From the NCBI GenBank assembly GCA_019703815.1, contig AP023052.1, positions 2,294,001-2,358,000 on the forward strand: DNA of 64,000 bases, written 5' to 3'. The notes below the pieces were generated by a model. The model did not search any database, had not been told where the DNA came from, and saw nothing but the letters and a program-made list of their open reading frames with translations. Made by a program: the position numbers and the translations under genes. This DNA comes from Thaumasiovibrio occultus. Its GTDB lineage: Bacteria; Pseudomonadota; Gammaproteobacteria; Enterobacterales; Vibrionaceae. This document shows positions 37,320 to 46,618 of this stretch, one piece after another (the first letter of the stretch is position 1; every line of letters starts with the position of its first letter).

Positions 37320-37340
37320 AAATATTCCGATCCGATGAGG

Positions 37341-37808
37341 TTACACCTGCGTCGACATCAATCCCCCATGATGGTATTCCGCGATGCGCTTTGACAGCTC
37401 AAGCATCTCTTCATTGGGAATCTGTCTGACGATATCGCCACTTGTTACTTCATACACAGTCACTATGCTGCGGCCCGATTCTTCATCGATCCGAAACGAG
37501 AGCCCTTTGTTTAAACTGGAGACAAAAGCTTCCATTTGTTCGACAACGGCTTCTAGCTGCTCACGTTGCACTTGTTGCTGCTGCTCCAATTTGGAGGTTT
37601 GCTCTACTCGTTGAGTGTGCAGTTCAGCGGCATCACCGGCGTGTTGCGTGCGGGTTTGCTCTAAGCTGCGGCTCAGTGCGGCGGCATTATCTGCGCGATG
37701 ACCCGGTGCATGATTTATATTACTTGCAACATTTGTGCCAGAGGCACGTTCTGTGCCGGTGGAGGTATATCCCGACACGGCAGAAGATGAAATTGATTTG
37801 ATGTCCAT
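37341..37808 (-). CDS. flaG: Flagellar protein FlaG
   Basis: FlaG proteins affect filament length and are encoded next to fliD in polar systems. The 155 residues start with a Ser/Thr/Ala-rich segment and a glutamine-rich helix (TSKLEQQQQVQREQLEAVVEQMEAFVSSL). The conserved FlaG domain ends it (LSFRIDEESGRSIVTVYEVTSGDIVRQIPNEEMLEL). It is the first gene of flaG-fliD-fliT-like-fliS; I see no clear sigma-54 or sigma-28 site before it. Confidence 0.92.
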   Translation of the reverse strand: MDIKSISSSAVSGYTSTGTERASGTNVASNINHAPGHRADNAAALSRSLEQTRTQHAGDAAELHTQRVEQTSKLEQQQQVQREQLEAVVEQMEAFVSSLNKGLSFRIDEESGRSIVTVYEVTSGDIVRQIPNEEMLELSKRIAEYHHGGLMSTQV

Positions 37809-37856
37809 CCTTCACCTCTTTTCTTGCGCTGCATCCTAAACACAAAATCGAGAAAC

Positions 37857-37888
37857 AAAAAACGGCGGCAGCCGAGACTGCCGCCGTT
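37857..37888 (-). terminator. Rho-independent terminator of the downstream flagellin
   Basis: An 11-bp GC-rich stem (AACGGCGGCAG / CTGCCGCCGTT) with a six-base loop spans 37861-37888, followed by a T run on the minus strand. It lies 17 bases after the flagellin stop. Confidence 0.92.
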
Positions 37889-37905
37889 GATCGGCTAGTT
37901 AACCA

Positions 37906-39072
37906 TTAACCCAGTAGGCTAAGCGCAGCTTGTGGCGCTTGTTTTGCCTGAGCAAGAATTGAGGTACTTGCTTGAGACAGGATTTGGCTCTTCGTCATTT
38001 GCGTGGTTTCTTTCGCAAAGTCAACGTCACGGATACGGCTGTTAGACGCGTTCACGTTTTCGTTAACGTTGTTCAAGTTGTTGATGGTGTGGCTCAAACG
38101 GTTTTGAGATGCACCTAGGTCAGCACGGTTCGAGTCGATGTACTTCATCGCTGCATCCAGTACCGCTACCGCTTGTTGTGCGCCACCAACCGAGGTTACG
38201 TCAAGATCTTGAACGGTGGTTGCTACGTTGGTCGCATCTGTTGCTAGGTCAATCGTTGCCGCAGTGCCTTTGTCATCAACCACACCCAGTGAGTCACCCG
38301 CTGCGATAGTAATTTCGCCTTGCTCAGAGAACAGCTGTAGTTTGCCGTCTTCTGAAACCGATGCATTCACTTTGTCGTTTTGACCGTTGATGCGGGTCGC
38401 GATTTCTTCAATGTCGTCGCCTTTTTTCAGGCCAACAGTGATATCAACCGCTTCGCCTTCTGCGTCAACTAGACCAGCAACATTCATCGTGAATGCAGTG
38501 TCTGCCGCTAGGGTTTGGTTTGATGCCATACCTTCGCCCGCAGTCATCACGGTACCACCCATCTTCGCTTCATCAGCGCGGATGTTGTTGAAGCTCATTT
38601 GTACCGCTTCACCTGAGTCTGAACCCACTTGGAAAGAGCGTGAGCCGAAGGTGCCGTTTAGCAGTTTAGTACCACCGAAAGACGTGGTTTCTGCGATACG
38701 GTTTAGTTCATCTTGTAGCGCGGTCACTTCTTCTTGGATAGACACGCGGTCTTCCGCTGAGTTTGAACCGTTCGCTGATTGCAGCGACAAGTCACGCATA
38801 CGTTGTAGGATGCTGGTTGATTCTTGCATCGAACCTTCTGCGGTTTGCGCCATTGAGATACCGTCGTTGGCGTTACGTACTGCTACGTCCAAGCCACGGC
38901 TTTGCGTCATCAAGCGGTTAGAGATTTGCAGACCCGCTGCGTCGTCTTTTGCTGAGTTAATGCGTGAACCGGAAGACAAACGCTCCATCGATGTTGCAGT
39001 GCTTTGCGTTGCTGCATTCAAATGGCGCTGAGCGGTCATCGCAGAAACGTTAGTATTTACTGTAACTGCCAT
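37906..39072 (-). CDS. Flagellin (sigma-28-type promoter)
   Basis: This 388-residue flagellin has conserved helical ends: N-terminal [36 protein letters not shown], and C-terminal [34 protein letters not shown]. They flank a variable acidic middle (about 175-290). It is a filament subunit exported by the FlhA/FlhB gate with FliS. The start has AAGGAG 7 bases upstream. A sigma-28 promoter lies at 39151-39177, unlike the neighbouring flagellin. It resembles the FlaB/C/D-type late flagellins of Vibrio. Confidence 0.96.
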   Translation of the reverse strand: MAVTVNTNVSAMTAQRHLNAATQSTATSMERLSSGSRINSAKDDAAGLQISNRLMTQSRGLDVAVRNANDGISMAQTAEGSMQESTSILQRMRDLSLQSANGSNSAEDRVSIQEEVTALQDELNRIAETTSFGGTKLLNGTFGSRSFQVGSDSGEAVQMSFNNIRADEAKMGGTVMTAGEGMASNQTLAADTAFTMNVAGLVDAEGEAVDITVGLKKGDDIEEIATRINGQNDKVNASVSEDGKLQLFSEQGEITIAAGDSLGVVDDKGTAATIDLATDATNVATTVQDLDVTSVGGAQQAVAVLDAAMKYIDSNRADLGASQNRLSHTINNLNNVNENVNASNSRIRDVDFAKETTQMTKSQILSQASTSILAQAKQAPQAALSLLG

Positions 39073-39150
39073 AGTAGTTCTCCTTAAAGTTTCTCTTTGG
39101 CTTCGACCAGCTCAGCCGGCAAAACCTGGATTCTTGTCTCTTCACCCTTT

Positions 39151-39177
39151 GTAACGGCAAGGTTTTCAAAACCTTTA
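39151..39177 (-). promoter_or_regulatory. Sigma-28 promoter of the downstream flagellin
   Basis: The minus strand carries TAAAG (39177-39173), 14 bases, then GCCGTTAC (39158-39151). The spacing is identical to that before flgM in this window; the -10 differs from GCCGATAA at two or three bases. The leader would be about 70 bases. Confidence 0.75.
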
Positions 39178-39369
39178 GCCCTTTTTTCACTTTTTTTCCT
39201 AATGATATTTTCCAGGGAAAAGAGTCCAATTGGGTTCATAGGGCGTTCAAGAAGGTTGTCGGCGAGCGCGGGAAAAAGATAAGGGTGAAAGTGAAGAAAA
39301 GGCGAAAAAAAGTTAACCGGATCACGAATACACGCCATTTTATCGGGATTTTTCCTACATTGATACGTC

Positions 39370-39507
39370 TGCAGCGGGGAGAAAGCGGCCCACAGCTGGG
39401 GAGAAAGTGCCCATAGCGAGAAGAAAATGCGCCTACAGCGGGAGGAAAAATGCCACAGCGCGAAGAAAAAGCCCCTACATCTGGGAAAAAGCCCATAGCG
39501 GCAAATG
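39370..39507. repeat. Degenerate 21-bp tandem repeat array between the flagellins
   Basis: Seven imperfect copies of about 21 bp lie head to tail. On the plus strand the unit is close to CAGCGGGGAGAAAGTGCCCA. The CAGC/TAGC/CATC anchors begin at 39372, 39393, 39414, 39436, 39456, 39478 and 39496. The array lies between the terminator of one flagellin and the sigma-28 promoter of the next. The copies are adjacent with no spacers. It has no matching gene. Confidence 0.8.
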
Positions 39508-39514
39508 GCAGACA

Positions 39515-39544
39515 TAAAAAAAGGCAAACTGTTGCCAGTTTGCC
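39515..39544 (-). terminator. Rho-independent terminator of the sigma-54 flagellin
   Basis: A 9-bp stem (GGCAAACTG / CAGTTTGCC, 39523-39531 and 39536-39544) with a TTGC loop is followed by seven or more T on the minus strand. It ends the flagellin transcript 24 bases after its stop codon. Confidence 0.93.
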
Positions 39545-39567
39545 AAGTGTTGTGGAGTGTTGGAACG

Positions 39568-40737
39568 TTATTGCAGCAAGTTCAATGCGGCCTGTGGAAC
39601 CTGCTTTGCTTGCGCCAAAATCGAGGTAGACGCTTGCTGGAGAATTTGGTTCTTGGTCATTTCGGTCGATTCTTTAGCGAAATCGGTGTCACGAATTCGG
39701 CTGTTCGACGCTGACACGTTCTCTTGAACATTCGACAAGTTATTGATGGTGTGTGACAAACGGTTTTGCTTCGCACCCAAATCAGCACGCTGGCTATCAA
39801 TGTACTTCAGCGCCGCATCAATCACACCAATCGCTTGCTGCGAACCGCCGACGGTTTCAACATTGATTTGACCAACGGTGGTGGCCGTTGAGGTATCACC
39901 ATCAGCAATGATGTCTGTCGCGTCACTGGTTGGATCGTTCTTGTCTGCCAAACCGGCGGTCATCACGGTGGTGCCGTCGATGGTCACCGCTTCACCTTCG
40001 GCAAAAATTTGCAGCTGGCCGTTTTCGCTCACCGAAGCAGTAACGCGATCGGTTTGACCATTAATGCGGGTCGCCACTTCTTCAATATCATCGCCTTGTG
40101 GCAAATCAATGGTGATCAGGTTGTTCTCATCGGCGGTATCACCCACGAAGAACGCAATTTTGTTGTCGGCGCCAGTTTCCCACTCAGCGGTCGCTTGGCC
40201 GCCGCCCACCAGCATTTGACCACCCATTTGCACGTGATCCGCACGCACACTGGTCAGGCCCATGATGATCGCTTCGCCCGAATCTGAGCCGATTTGGAAC
40301 GCCGCCGTACCAAAGGTACCGTTAAGCAGTTTACGGCCACCGAAAGCGGTGGTTTCTGCGATACGGTTGAGCTCGTCTTGCAGATCGGACACTTCTTGCT
40401 GGATAGCCACGCGATCTTCATCAGAGTTCGAGCCGTTGGCCGATTGAATAGACAGATCACGCATCCGTTGCAAAATAGAGGTCGACTCTTGCATCGCACC
40501 TTCTGCGGTTTGCGCAATCGAAATACCATCGTTGGCATTACGCATTGCCACATCCAAGCCACGCGTTTGCGCGACCAAACGGTTAGAGATCTGCAAGCCC
40601 GCCGCATCGTCTTTAGCACTGTTGATCTTGCTACCCGATGACAAACGTGTCATCGATTGGTTCAAACCTTCAGTGGCTTTGTTCAGGTAACGCTGCGCAG
40701 TCATCGCAGACACGTTGGTGTTAACTGTTACACCCAT
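39568..40737 (-). CDS. flaA: Flagellin FlaA-type (sigma-54 promoter)
   Basis: This 389-residue flagellin has the conserved N-terminus ([19 protein letters not shown]) and C-terminus ([34 protein letters not shown], ending AALNLLQ), and a variable middle with acidic segments. I chose the ATG at 40737: AAGGAG lies 6 bases upstream. A frame 16 codons longer is not supported. Its sigma-54 promoter marks it as the FlaA-class core flagellin, which in Vibrio is the one essential for filament assembly; the symbol rests on that inference. The leader is about 130 bases and contains a hairpin. Confidence 0.93.
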   Translation of the reverse strand: MGVTVNTNVSAMTAQRYLNKATEGLNQSMTRLSSGSKINSAKDDAAGLQISNRLVAQTRGLDVAMRNANDGISIAQTAEGAMQESTSILQRMRDLSIQSANGSNSDEDRVAIQQEVSDLQDELNRIAETTAFGGRKLLNGTFGTAAFQIGSDSGEAIIMGLTSVRADHVQMGGQMLVGGGQATAEWETGADNKIAFFVGDTADENNLITIDLPQGDDIEEVATRINGQTDRVTASVSENGQLQIFAEGEAVTIDGTTVMTAGLADKNDPTSDATDIIADGDTSTATTVGQINVETVGGSQQAIGVIDAALKYIDSQRADLGAKQNRLSHTINNLSNVQENVSASNSRIRDTDFAKESTEMTKNQILQQASTSILAQAKQVPQAALNLLQ

Positions 40738-40832
40738 TTTGCTCTCCTTTGACTTTTCGCCCTTAGCGAAACAGCCTACCCGCATTCATCCAAGATACAG
40801 ACAATGGAGCGGGACCAGCTATCAATCACATT

Positions 40833-40853
40833 GAGGTAAGGCTTACTTACCTC
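40833..40853 (-). promoter_or_regulatory. Hairpin in the leader of the sigma-54 flagellin mRNA
   Basis: A perfect 8-bp inverted repeat (GAGGTAAG / CTTACCTC) with a five-base loop lies about 18-38 bases into the predicted transcript and about 95 bases before the start codon. It could stabilise the mRNA or bind a regulator. No T run follows. Confidence 0.6.
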
Positions 40854-40881
40854 ACCGTAGTTAGTTACACATTTTGTTACT

Positions 40882-40897
40882 TGCAAAGGGTATGCCA
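40882..40897 (-). promoter_or_regulatory. Sigma-54 promoter of the FlaA-type flagellin
   Basis: The minus strand reads TGGCATACCCTTTGCA, near-perfect to the sigma-54 consensus with exact GG-N10-GC spacing. The predicted start is near 40871. Three GCGGCAA copies lie upstream (40957, 40989, 41011) and might be activator sites. Confidence 0.92.
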
Positions 40898-41005
40898 GTT
40901 TTTAAATGCGCTTTTTTTCATTAACTTGTGGCATATGCGCCGCTTTTACTGGTTAAGCGGCAACACCCTGCCTGTTTTGCCCTTCAAAGCGGCAAATCAC
41001 TCACT

Positions 41006-41017
41006 TTGCCGCGGCAA
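41006..41017. repeat. GCGGCAA repeats and 12-base palindrome before the flagellin promoter
   Basis: TTGCCGCGGCAA (41006-41017) is a perfect palindrome. Two more direct copies of GCGGCAA lie at 40989-40995 and 40957-40963. All are 60-120 bases upstream of the flagellin sigma-54 promoter, a usual distance for an enhancer. Binding by FlrC is inference. Confidence 0.45.
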
Positions 41018-41080
41018 TCTGCCTCTTCACAGCTGTTATCGTGGCAGGCTTAAGGCATTGCACATAAGCCCGCCGCGCGA

Positions 41081-42271
41081 TCAGATGTAATTAAACAGGG
41101 TTAAATCTTTGGTTTTGGCAAATGCTTGTTGCGACGCTTGCAGTGCCATCATGTTCTCATTGAGATCAATCACCGCTTTGGAGTAATCCAAATCTTGCAA
41201 ACGGCCTTTCGATTGCGCCAATACCAAGTGGTAATCTTCGTGCGCGTTCTCTTGGCGGTCGAGCGACTGCAAGCGGATCCCCACTTCAGAGCGCACTTGG
41301 TTTAAATGGCGAAAACTGGCTGACATCACATCCGCCACTTGGTGCAGCTCTGCACTGGCAGAGGCATCCCCGGTTGAGGCTTCCGACAGTTCAATCGCGC
41401 GCTTAAACGCATCGAAAATGTTTACATTCTCTTGGCGCGTCAGAGAGATGCGATCGCCGTCTTTCAGCTCGCCAGAAAAATTCAGGGTTAAGGTGTTGTA
41501 CTGCACCCCAGTTTTCGGATCGAACGGGCGACTATCGACCAAGGTGCCGTCTTGATACAGCTCATAGGTCACGCCAGTGTCGGTGGTTTGAAACGTCACA
41601 TCGTAAACGCTGTTATCGGCGTTATTGGTGTTTTGACTGTGGGTCAGCAGAAAGTTTGAGCCGTCTTGCAAGGCGTAATCCGAGCGGTAATCCCCCTGCG
41701 GGTTCGGCACGGTTAAAAATACTTTGTCACCGGCATCGTTGACCGGCACATCAATGCCAGCGGCAATTTGCGCGCTGCGCTGATAGCTGTCACCGGTGTA
41801 GGAGACTTGGCCTAAGTTATCGCGGAAAAACGGCTGCTTGTCGTATTGCGTCCCAGCAAACACATAGTTGCCCGACTCATCACGGGTGTTGGCCAAGTCC
41901 ATGATTGAATCAAACATGCTTTGCACGTCTTGGCGGTACGCTTGGCGATCTTCACTGGCCAAGGCGCCGTTGATCATCAGCATCACTTTACGCTTACCGG
42001 TATCGGCGATCTGCTCTGCTTCACTGATCGCCGCTTCAGCGCTAGTTAGACGGTTACGCGCCAAGTTGATCGTATTGAGGTACTGATCTAACTGGGTTTG
42101 TTGTTGCTCGATGTTCTGGGTGTGGATCGAAGCCACCGGATCGTCACCGGCGGTCAGCACGCGTTTCCCCGTCGCAAGTTGCTCTTGGTTGTGGTGAACC
42201 CGCACTTGCTGGCGGTTAATGTCACGCGCTGTCGATTGATAATCGTGAAAACTGGCTATGCGATTAATCAT
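41081..42271 (-). CDS. flgL: Hook-filament junction protein FlgL
   Basis: FlgL is the second hook-filament junction protein. The 396 residues have flagellin-like ends: NRIASFHDYQSTARDINRQQVRVHHNQEQLATGKRV at the start and DLDYSKAVIDLNENMMALQASQQAF at the end. It starts 10 bases after flgK in the same operon. Confidence 0.95.
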   Translation of the reverse strand: MINRIASFHDYQSTARDINRQQVRVHHNQEQLATGKRVLTAGDDPVASIHTQNIEQQQTQLDQYLNTINLARNRLTSAEAAISEAEQIADTGKRKVMLMINGALASEDRQAYRQDVQSMFDSIMDLANTRDESGNYVFAGTQYDKQPFFRDNLGQVSYTGDSYQRSAQIAAGIDVPVNDAGDKVFLTVPNPQGDYRSDYALQDGSNFLLTHSQNTNNADNSVYDVTFQTTDTGVTYELYQDGTLVDSRPFDPKTGVQYNTLTLNFSGELKDGDRISLTRQENVNIFDAFKRAIELSEASTGDASASAELHQVADVMSASFRHLNQVRSEVGIRLQSLDRQENAHEDYHLVLAQSKGRLQDLDYSKAVIDLNENMMALQASQQAFAKTKDLTLFNYI

Positions 42272-42281
42272 TTAGGGCTCC

Positions 42282-44162
42282 TTAGCGCGTGGCATCCAAC
42301 AGGGTTTCAAACGTCTTATTGGCCGCCGTCATAATGCGTGAGGAGGCCATGTAGGCTTGTTGAAACTTCATCATATTGGCCGCTTCTTCATCCATATTGA
42401 CCCCAGACACTTCCGCGACTCGGCTTTCTGCGGCTTGCTTTTCCACCTCGGCGACATCGCGCAAGCGGGTCGCCGATGCCATCTGCACCCCGATATCCGT
42501 CGTTAGCCCTTCAAACACATCAATAAAGGTCGACTTGCCACCGTTCATGCTTTTATCGCGCTGGGTATGCTGCATTTTGATCAAGTTGCCGTTGTCCCCT
42601 TCTGCCGAATTCAGGTGGAAAGCGAACACATCGTTCCCCATCGCACCGTCAGACAGCTCGATTTGGGTACCGTTGACATTAATTGGGCCTGCTGGCGGAT
42701 ACGCCGCCGGCGCTTGCAAAATGGTGCCGTCCATCCCCAGTACCGCAAATTGGCTCGCATCCGGTGAGACCACGACTTTGAATTCCGATAGCGCGCCGAG
42801 CGACGTCACGTTGACGCTGGCATTGCCTTGAATATGGGATTCAGAGCTTAAATAGCTTTGCGCCGCGAGTTGTCGCGCATCTTGCATTGCCACTTGAATT
42901 TGCCCAGCTCCCGCGCGTGACGGGCGCAGGATCACGCTTTCGCCAACCGCAGGCGGCGTTTCAATTTCGACCCGCAAACCATCAATCGTGAACGTCGGTG
43001 GTAAGCCGGTGGAAGGGGTAATCGTCTGCTTACTGCCATCGGGCTTGGTTAAGGTGTAATTGCTGCCTTCATATTTCAGATCGTACTCACCCGATTTAAG
43101 CTGCGACACATCCTCAATAAACACCGCCATTTTGGCGCTAGAGCCTGCCGGCACGAAGACGCGGCTTTGCGCGACGCTGCGCTCGTTAACATCGGTAAAC
43201 AGGTTGCTGCCATTACGGCCATCCAGATCGATCCCTTGGTGTTGCAAACGGTTGATGGTGTCAGAAAAGCCAATCGCAAGACGGCCAAGCTCGTCCATCA
43301 CCTGCGGCAAGGTTTCGTCGCGCATTTGTAAAATAGCCGCCAGTTTGCCGTCGAGATCTGTAGTTTGGATCACTTTCGTCGCTTTACCCTCACGCACCGC
43401 CAAACGGGTTTCGAATGGGTCGGGGCTGCCTTGCACGGTCAGCAGCTCACTCGCTTCGACGCCAGAGACCAAGGTATGACCGGTGCCGATCATCACGTTA
43501 AAGGTGTGATCGTTTTTCGGTGTGACCGTCACTCGGGTGTATTGGGACAGCTCGTTGATCAAGCGGTTGTGGCGATCGAGCAAATCATTGTCTTCGCCGG
43601 GGCTTTTGATGATCGATTTATGGATATCGACCAGCTCGCGGCCAATGTCGTTGATCCGTGACAAGGTCGCGGAAAGATCGTCATTGGCATCGCTGCGCAT
43701 ATCTACCAGCTTGGCGTAATTGCTATTAAGGCTTTGCGTCACCAGGTTGGCGTTTTCCAGCACCACCTTGCGCGAGCCCATATCATTGGGGCTGTCCGCC
43801 AAGCTTTTCACTGAGTCATACCAGTTATTGATGTCTTTGGTGATCTGCTTGGCGGTGTTGGCCAAGGTGCCATCAAGCTGGTTGAGCTGAATTTCGCGAT
43901 CGGTCGCATAGCTGAGGTTAGTGGTGGAGAGGTTGACTTCGTTGGCGGCAAACTGATCAAACGCACGGCGCACTTCGGCGATGTGCGTGCCGGTGCCGTG
44001 TTGGCTTCCGCCCCAAAACATCGGATCGTTGGTCTGCTGAATAACGTTCTGACGGCTATACCCTTCGGTGTTCACATTTGAAATATTGTGACCCGTTGTA
44101 TTTAGCTGTCTTTGGGCGGTCAAGACACCTTGTGCCCCCAAACTTAACAGATCAAATCCCAT
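42282..44162 (-). CDS. flgK: Hook-filament junction protein FlgK
   Basis: FlgK is the first junction protein placed on the hook. The 626 residues begin with the rod/hook signature (LSLGAQGVLTAQRQLNTTGHNISNVNTEGYSRQ) and end with SGVNMDEEAANMMKFQQAYMASSRIMTAANKTFETLL. It starts the flgKL operon from a perfect sigma-54 promoter. Confidence 0.97.
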   Translation of the reverse strand: MGFDLLSLGAQGVLTAQRQLNTTGHNISNVNTEGYSRQNVIQQTNDPMFWGGSQHGTGTHIAEVRRAFDQFAANEVNLSTTNLSYATDREIQLNQLDGTLANTAKQITKDINNWYDSVKSLADSPNDMGSRKVVLENANLVTQSLNSNYAKLVDMRSDANDDLSATLSRINDIGRELVDIHKSIIKSPGEDNDLLDRHNRLINELSQYTRVTVTPKNDHTFNVMIGTGHTLVSGVEASELLTVQGSPDPFETRLAVREGKATKVIQTTDLDGKLAAILQMRDETLPQVMDELGRLAIGFSDTINRLQHQGIDLDGRNGSNLFTDVNERSVAQSRVFVPAGSSAKMAVFIEDVSQLKSGEYDLKYEGSNYTLTKPDGSKQTITPSTGLPPTFTIDGLRVEIETPPAVGESVILRPSRAGAGQIQVAMQDARQLAAQSYLSSESHIQGNASVNVTSLGALSEFKVVVSPDASQFAVLGMDGTILQAPAAYPPAGPINVNGTQIELSDGAMGNDVFAFHLNSAEGDNGNLIKMQHTQRDKSMNGGKSTFIDVFEGLTTDIGVQMASATRLRDVAEVEKQAAESRVAEVSGVNMDEEAANMMKFQQAYMASSRIMTAANKTFETLLDATR

Positions 44163-44202
44163 TGCCCCTCCAGGCCCAAACTACCGATTAACGCATTGAT
44201 TT

Positions 44203-44218
44203 AGCAATTCTTGTGCCA
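44203..44218 (-). promoter_or_regulatory. Sigma-54 promoter of flgKL
   Basis: The minus strand reads TGGCACAAGAATTGCT, an essentially perfect sigma-54 consensus (TGGCAC-N5-TTGC). The predicted start is near 44191, about 30 bases before flgK. The rest of 44219-44402 contains no gene. Confidence 0.95.
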
Positions 44219-44402
44219 TTTATTTTTGAATTTAAAATCAATAGGTTAGTTAAGATATAGTGGCAATGGCGCGCAGGGAGGCAAAAGGTTGCCTGTGCTC
44301 AAAGAGCATGCAATGTCGCGAGAGAGAGAAAAGATAAGTAGGCGTAAAATCAGAGAGATAAGATCAAAGCAAGCAAATCAAAGAGATAAAAAAAATCGAG
44401 CC

Positions 44403-45443
44403 TTAGCTCGATTCTTCCATAATGCGGTTGACCCGCCCCATCACGCTGATCACCTTCTCCGAATAACTCGGATCGGTGGCATAGCCTGCTTGGTGCAAGC
44501 CTTGAATAAAGGCTTCGGGCTCACCGGCTTGGGTTAATGCATCCGAGTAGCGCGGGTTGGTTTGCAGAAAACGCACGTAGTCATCAAAGCTTTGTTGAAA
44601 GCCGTTGTATGAGCGAAACGCCGCCGTTTCTTGTACCGGTATGCCGTCGTAGAACTCCAACGTCCGAGTCGCCATCCGCTCACCATCCCAGCTGTTGTGC
44701 GCTTTGATGTTAAACAGGTTATGGCTTGAGCCGCGGGCGTTAGTGATCACTTTCTGACCCCAGCCGGTTTCAAGCGCGGCTTGGGCGATCAACACGGCCG
44801 GATCGGTGCCTAAACTGCGCGCCGCACGCTCGGCAAACGGGCGCATGCGGGTGACGAAATCATCCGGCGACGAGAACGGCTCGCTATGATCCACCGCTGG
44901 TGCAGTGGCCTGCGGCAGGCTTCTTGCGTCAATGGCTTGCTGCATCGCCACGCGGGCTTGCAACTCTTGCAGGGTGTCGTTTTGCATCACGCGCAATTGC
45001 TCGCGATCAATGGGCACACCTTGGGTTGCTTGCGTCACCGCGATATCGAGTGGCGACTCCCCTTGGGTTTCGCCAAGCTCGCCGTCATCTTGTGCCGCGC
45101 TGGCTGCAGGCGCATTTGGCTCAACTGCAGGATCGCCGTAGGCTGGGCTGAGCTGCTCGACAATCATATCGGCCAAACCCAACGAGCCAGTCGAGCTAAG
45201 CTCTGACGCCATTTGCTCGTCGTGCATGGTTTGGAAAAAGTCGGTTTTATTGCTGCTGGTTAAATCAGACTCAAATGCTTCGTTGGCATCACGCATCGAT
45301 TTAAACAGCATATTGGTAAAGATCGCTTCAAACTGCACCGCCGCTTCACGCAACGCGCCTTTCTCATCGGTTTTTACCCCCGCACGGAGACGCTCTAAGC
45401 TGTTCAAGTCATGGATAAAACCAGAATCGATATAGTCACTCAT
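44403..45443 (-). CDS. flgJ: Rod cap / peptidoglycan hydrolase FlgJ
   Basis: FlgJ caps the growing rod and cuts peptidoglycan. The 346 residues have an N-terminal rod-binding domain (EAAVQFEAIFTNMLFKSMRDANEAF), a linker with acidic repeats (about 125-185) and a C-terminal glucosaminidase domain (VLIAQAALETGWGQKVI, SHNLFNIKA, FRSYNGFQQSFDDYVRFL). It starts 12 bases after flgI and ends the flgF-J operon. Confidence 0.96.
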   Translation of the reverse strand: MSDYIDSGFIHDLNSLERLRAGVKTDEKGALREAAVQFEAIFTNMLFKSMRDANEAFESDLTSSNKTDFFQTMHDEQMASELSSTGSLGLADMIVEQLSPAYGDPAVEPNAPAASAAQDDGELGETQGESPLDIAVTQATQGVPIDREQLRVMQNDTLQELQARVAMQQAIDARSLPQATAPAVDHSEPFSSPDDFVTRMRPFAERAARSLGTDPAVLIAQAALETGWGQKVITNARGSSHNLFNIKAHNSWDGERMATRTLEFYDGIPVQETAAFRSYNGFQQSFDDYVRFLQTNPRYSDALTQAGEPEAFIQGLHQAGYATDPSYSEKVISVMGRVNRIMEESS

Positions 45444-45455
45444 CGACGCGCCTCC

Positions 45456-46580
45456 TTAAATAATGATCAGCTGGCCTTGAATAGCACCGGCTTGCTTCAA
45501 TGCTTGTAAAATCGCCATCAGATCTGACGGCGCGGCGCCCACTTGGTTAACCGCTCGCACCAGATCATCAAGGGTCAGCCCCGGATCGAATTTGAACATG
45601 CGGCCATCGGCTTCGGAGATCTCGATTTCCGAGTCCGGCGTCACCACGGTTTCCCCTTGCGAGAACGCGTTCGGTTGACTGACGTTGAAGTCTTCGCGGA
45701 TCGTCACTGTCATGCCACCATGAGTGATCGCCGCTGGACGTAAACGTACATTTTGACCCACCACTATGGTACCGGTGCGCGAGTTAACGATGATTTTCGC
45801 CGCGCCTTCTGCAGGATCAAATTCAATGTTTTCGATGGTCGACAGATACGCCACACGCTGGCTGACATCACGCGGCGCTCGCACGCGTACCGAGGTCGCA
45901 TCAACCGCCGCAGCCATTTCTGGGCCTAAGAAGCTGTTCACTGCATCCGCCATACGTTGCGCAGTGGTAAAATCGGGCTCGTACAGGTTGAACGTCAGGA
46001 AATCACCACTGCCGAACGGGTTGGGGATCTCACGCTCGACAATCGCACCGTTCGAGATCATGCCCACGGTTGGGGTGTTCCCAACAATGCTTGAGCCATC
46101 CGCGCCTTCGGCACTGAAACCGCCGACCACTAGGCTTCCTTGCGCCACGGCATACACTTCACCGTCCAAACCTTTCAGGAAAGTTTGCACTAGCGTACCG
46201 CCACGCAGGCTTTTGGCACTGCCGATAGACGAAACGGTGATATCAATGGTTTGGCCTTGCTTGGCAAACGGCGGCAAGGTGGCATGAACGGCAACGGCGG
46301 CAACGTTTTTGGTTTTCGGATCGACACCCGGCGGCAAGGTAATGCCGAAGTTTTGCAGCATGGCGTTAAAGCTTTGCTCCGTCACAGGCGAGCGGGTATT
46401 TTCCCCGGTGCCCGGCAAACCCACCACCAGACCGTAACCGATCAATTGGTTATCACGCACCCCGGCAATCGCGGCAATGTCCTTGATCCGCGCGGCATGG
46501 GCCGGTGCAACCAATACGCTGGCGAGAAAAACCACCACAGCACTGAGGCCGAATTTCGCTTTCCAAATACTGTGTGTCAT
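45456..46580 (-). CDS. flgI: Flagellar P-ring protein FlgI
   Basis: FlgI forms the P-ring bushing in the peptidoglycan layer. The 374 residues have a signal peptide (to about APAHA, residue 29), then [30 protein letters not shown] and the C-terminal [31 protein letters not shown]. It is full length. Confidence 0.97.
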   Translation of the reverse strand: MTHSIWKAKFGLSAVVVFLASVLVAPAHAARIKDIAAIAGVRDNQLIGYGLVVGLPGTGENTRSPVTEQSFNAMLQNFGITLPPGVDPKTKNVAAVAVHATLPPFAKQGQTIDITVSSIGSAKSLRGGTLVQTFLKGLDGEVYAVAQGSLVVGGFSAEGADGSSIVGNTPTVGMISNGAIVEREIPNPFGSGDFLTFNLYEPDFTTAQRMADAVNSFLGPEMAAAVDATSVRVRAPRDVSQRVAYLSTIENIEFDPAEGAAKIIVNSRTGTIVVGQNVRLRPAAITHGGMTVTIREDFNVSQPNAFSQGETVVTPDSEIEISEADGRMFKFDPGLTLDDLVRAVNQVGAAPSDLMAILQALKQAGAIQGQLIII

Positions 46581-46618
46581 GTCAAAACTCCGTCACTGTC
46601 TCTGCAAATTTGCTGCGT

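Noticed and set aside
39301-39360. CCCGATAA on the minus strand near 39340 as a second sigma-28 -10 element
   Set aside because: No TAAAG-type -35 is found 14 bases upstream, while the site at 39151-39177 has both halves.
39370-39507. CRISPR-like appearance of regularly spaced repeats
   Set aside because: The copies are adjacent and degenerate, with no spacers of constant length and no cas genes nearby.
39084-39527. 147-codon open frame on the minus strand between the flagellin genes
   Set aside because: Its protein is a product of the 21-bp tandem repeats (repeated Cys/Arg/Phe-rich heptads), has no ribosome site, and runs across a sigma-28 promoter.
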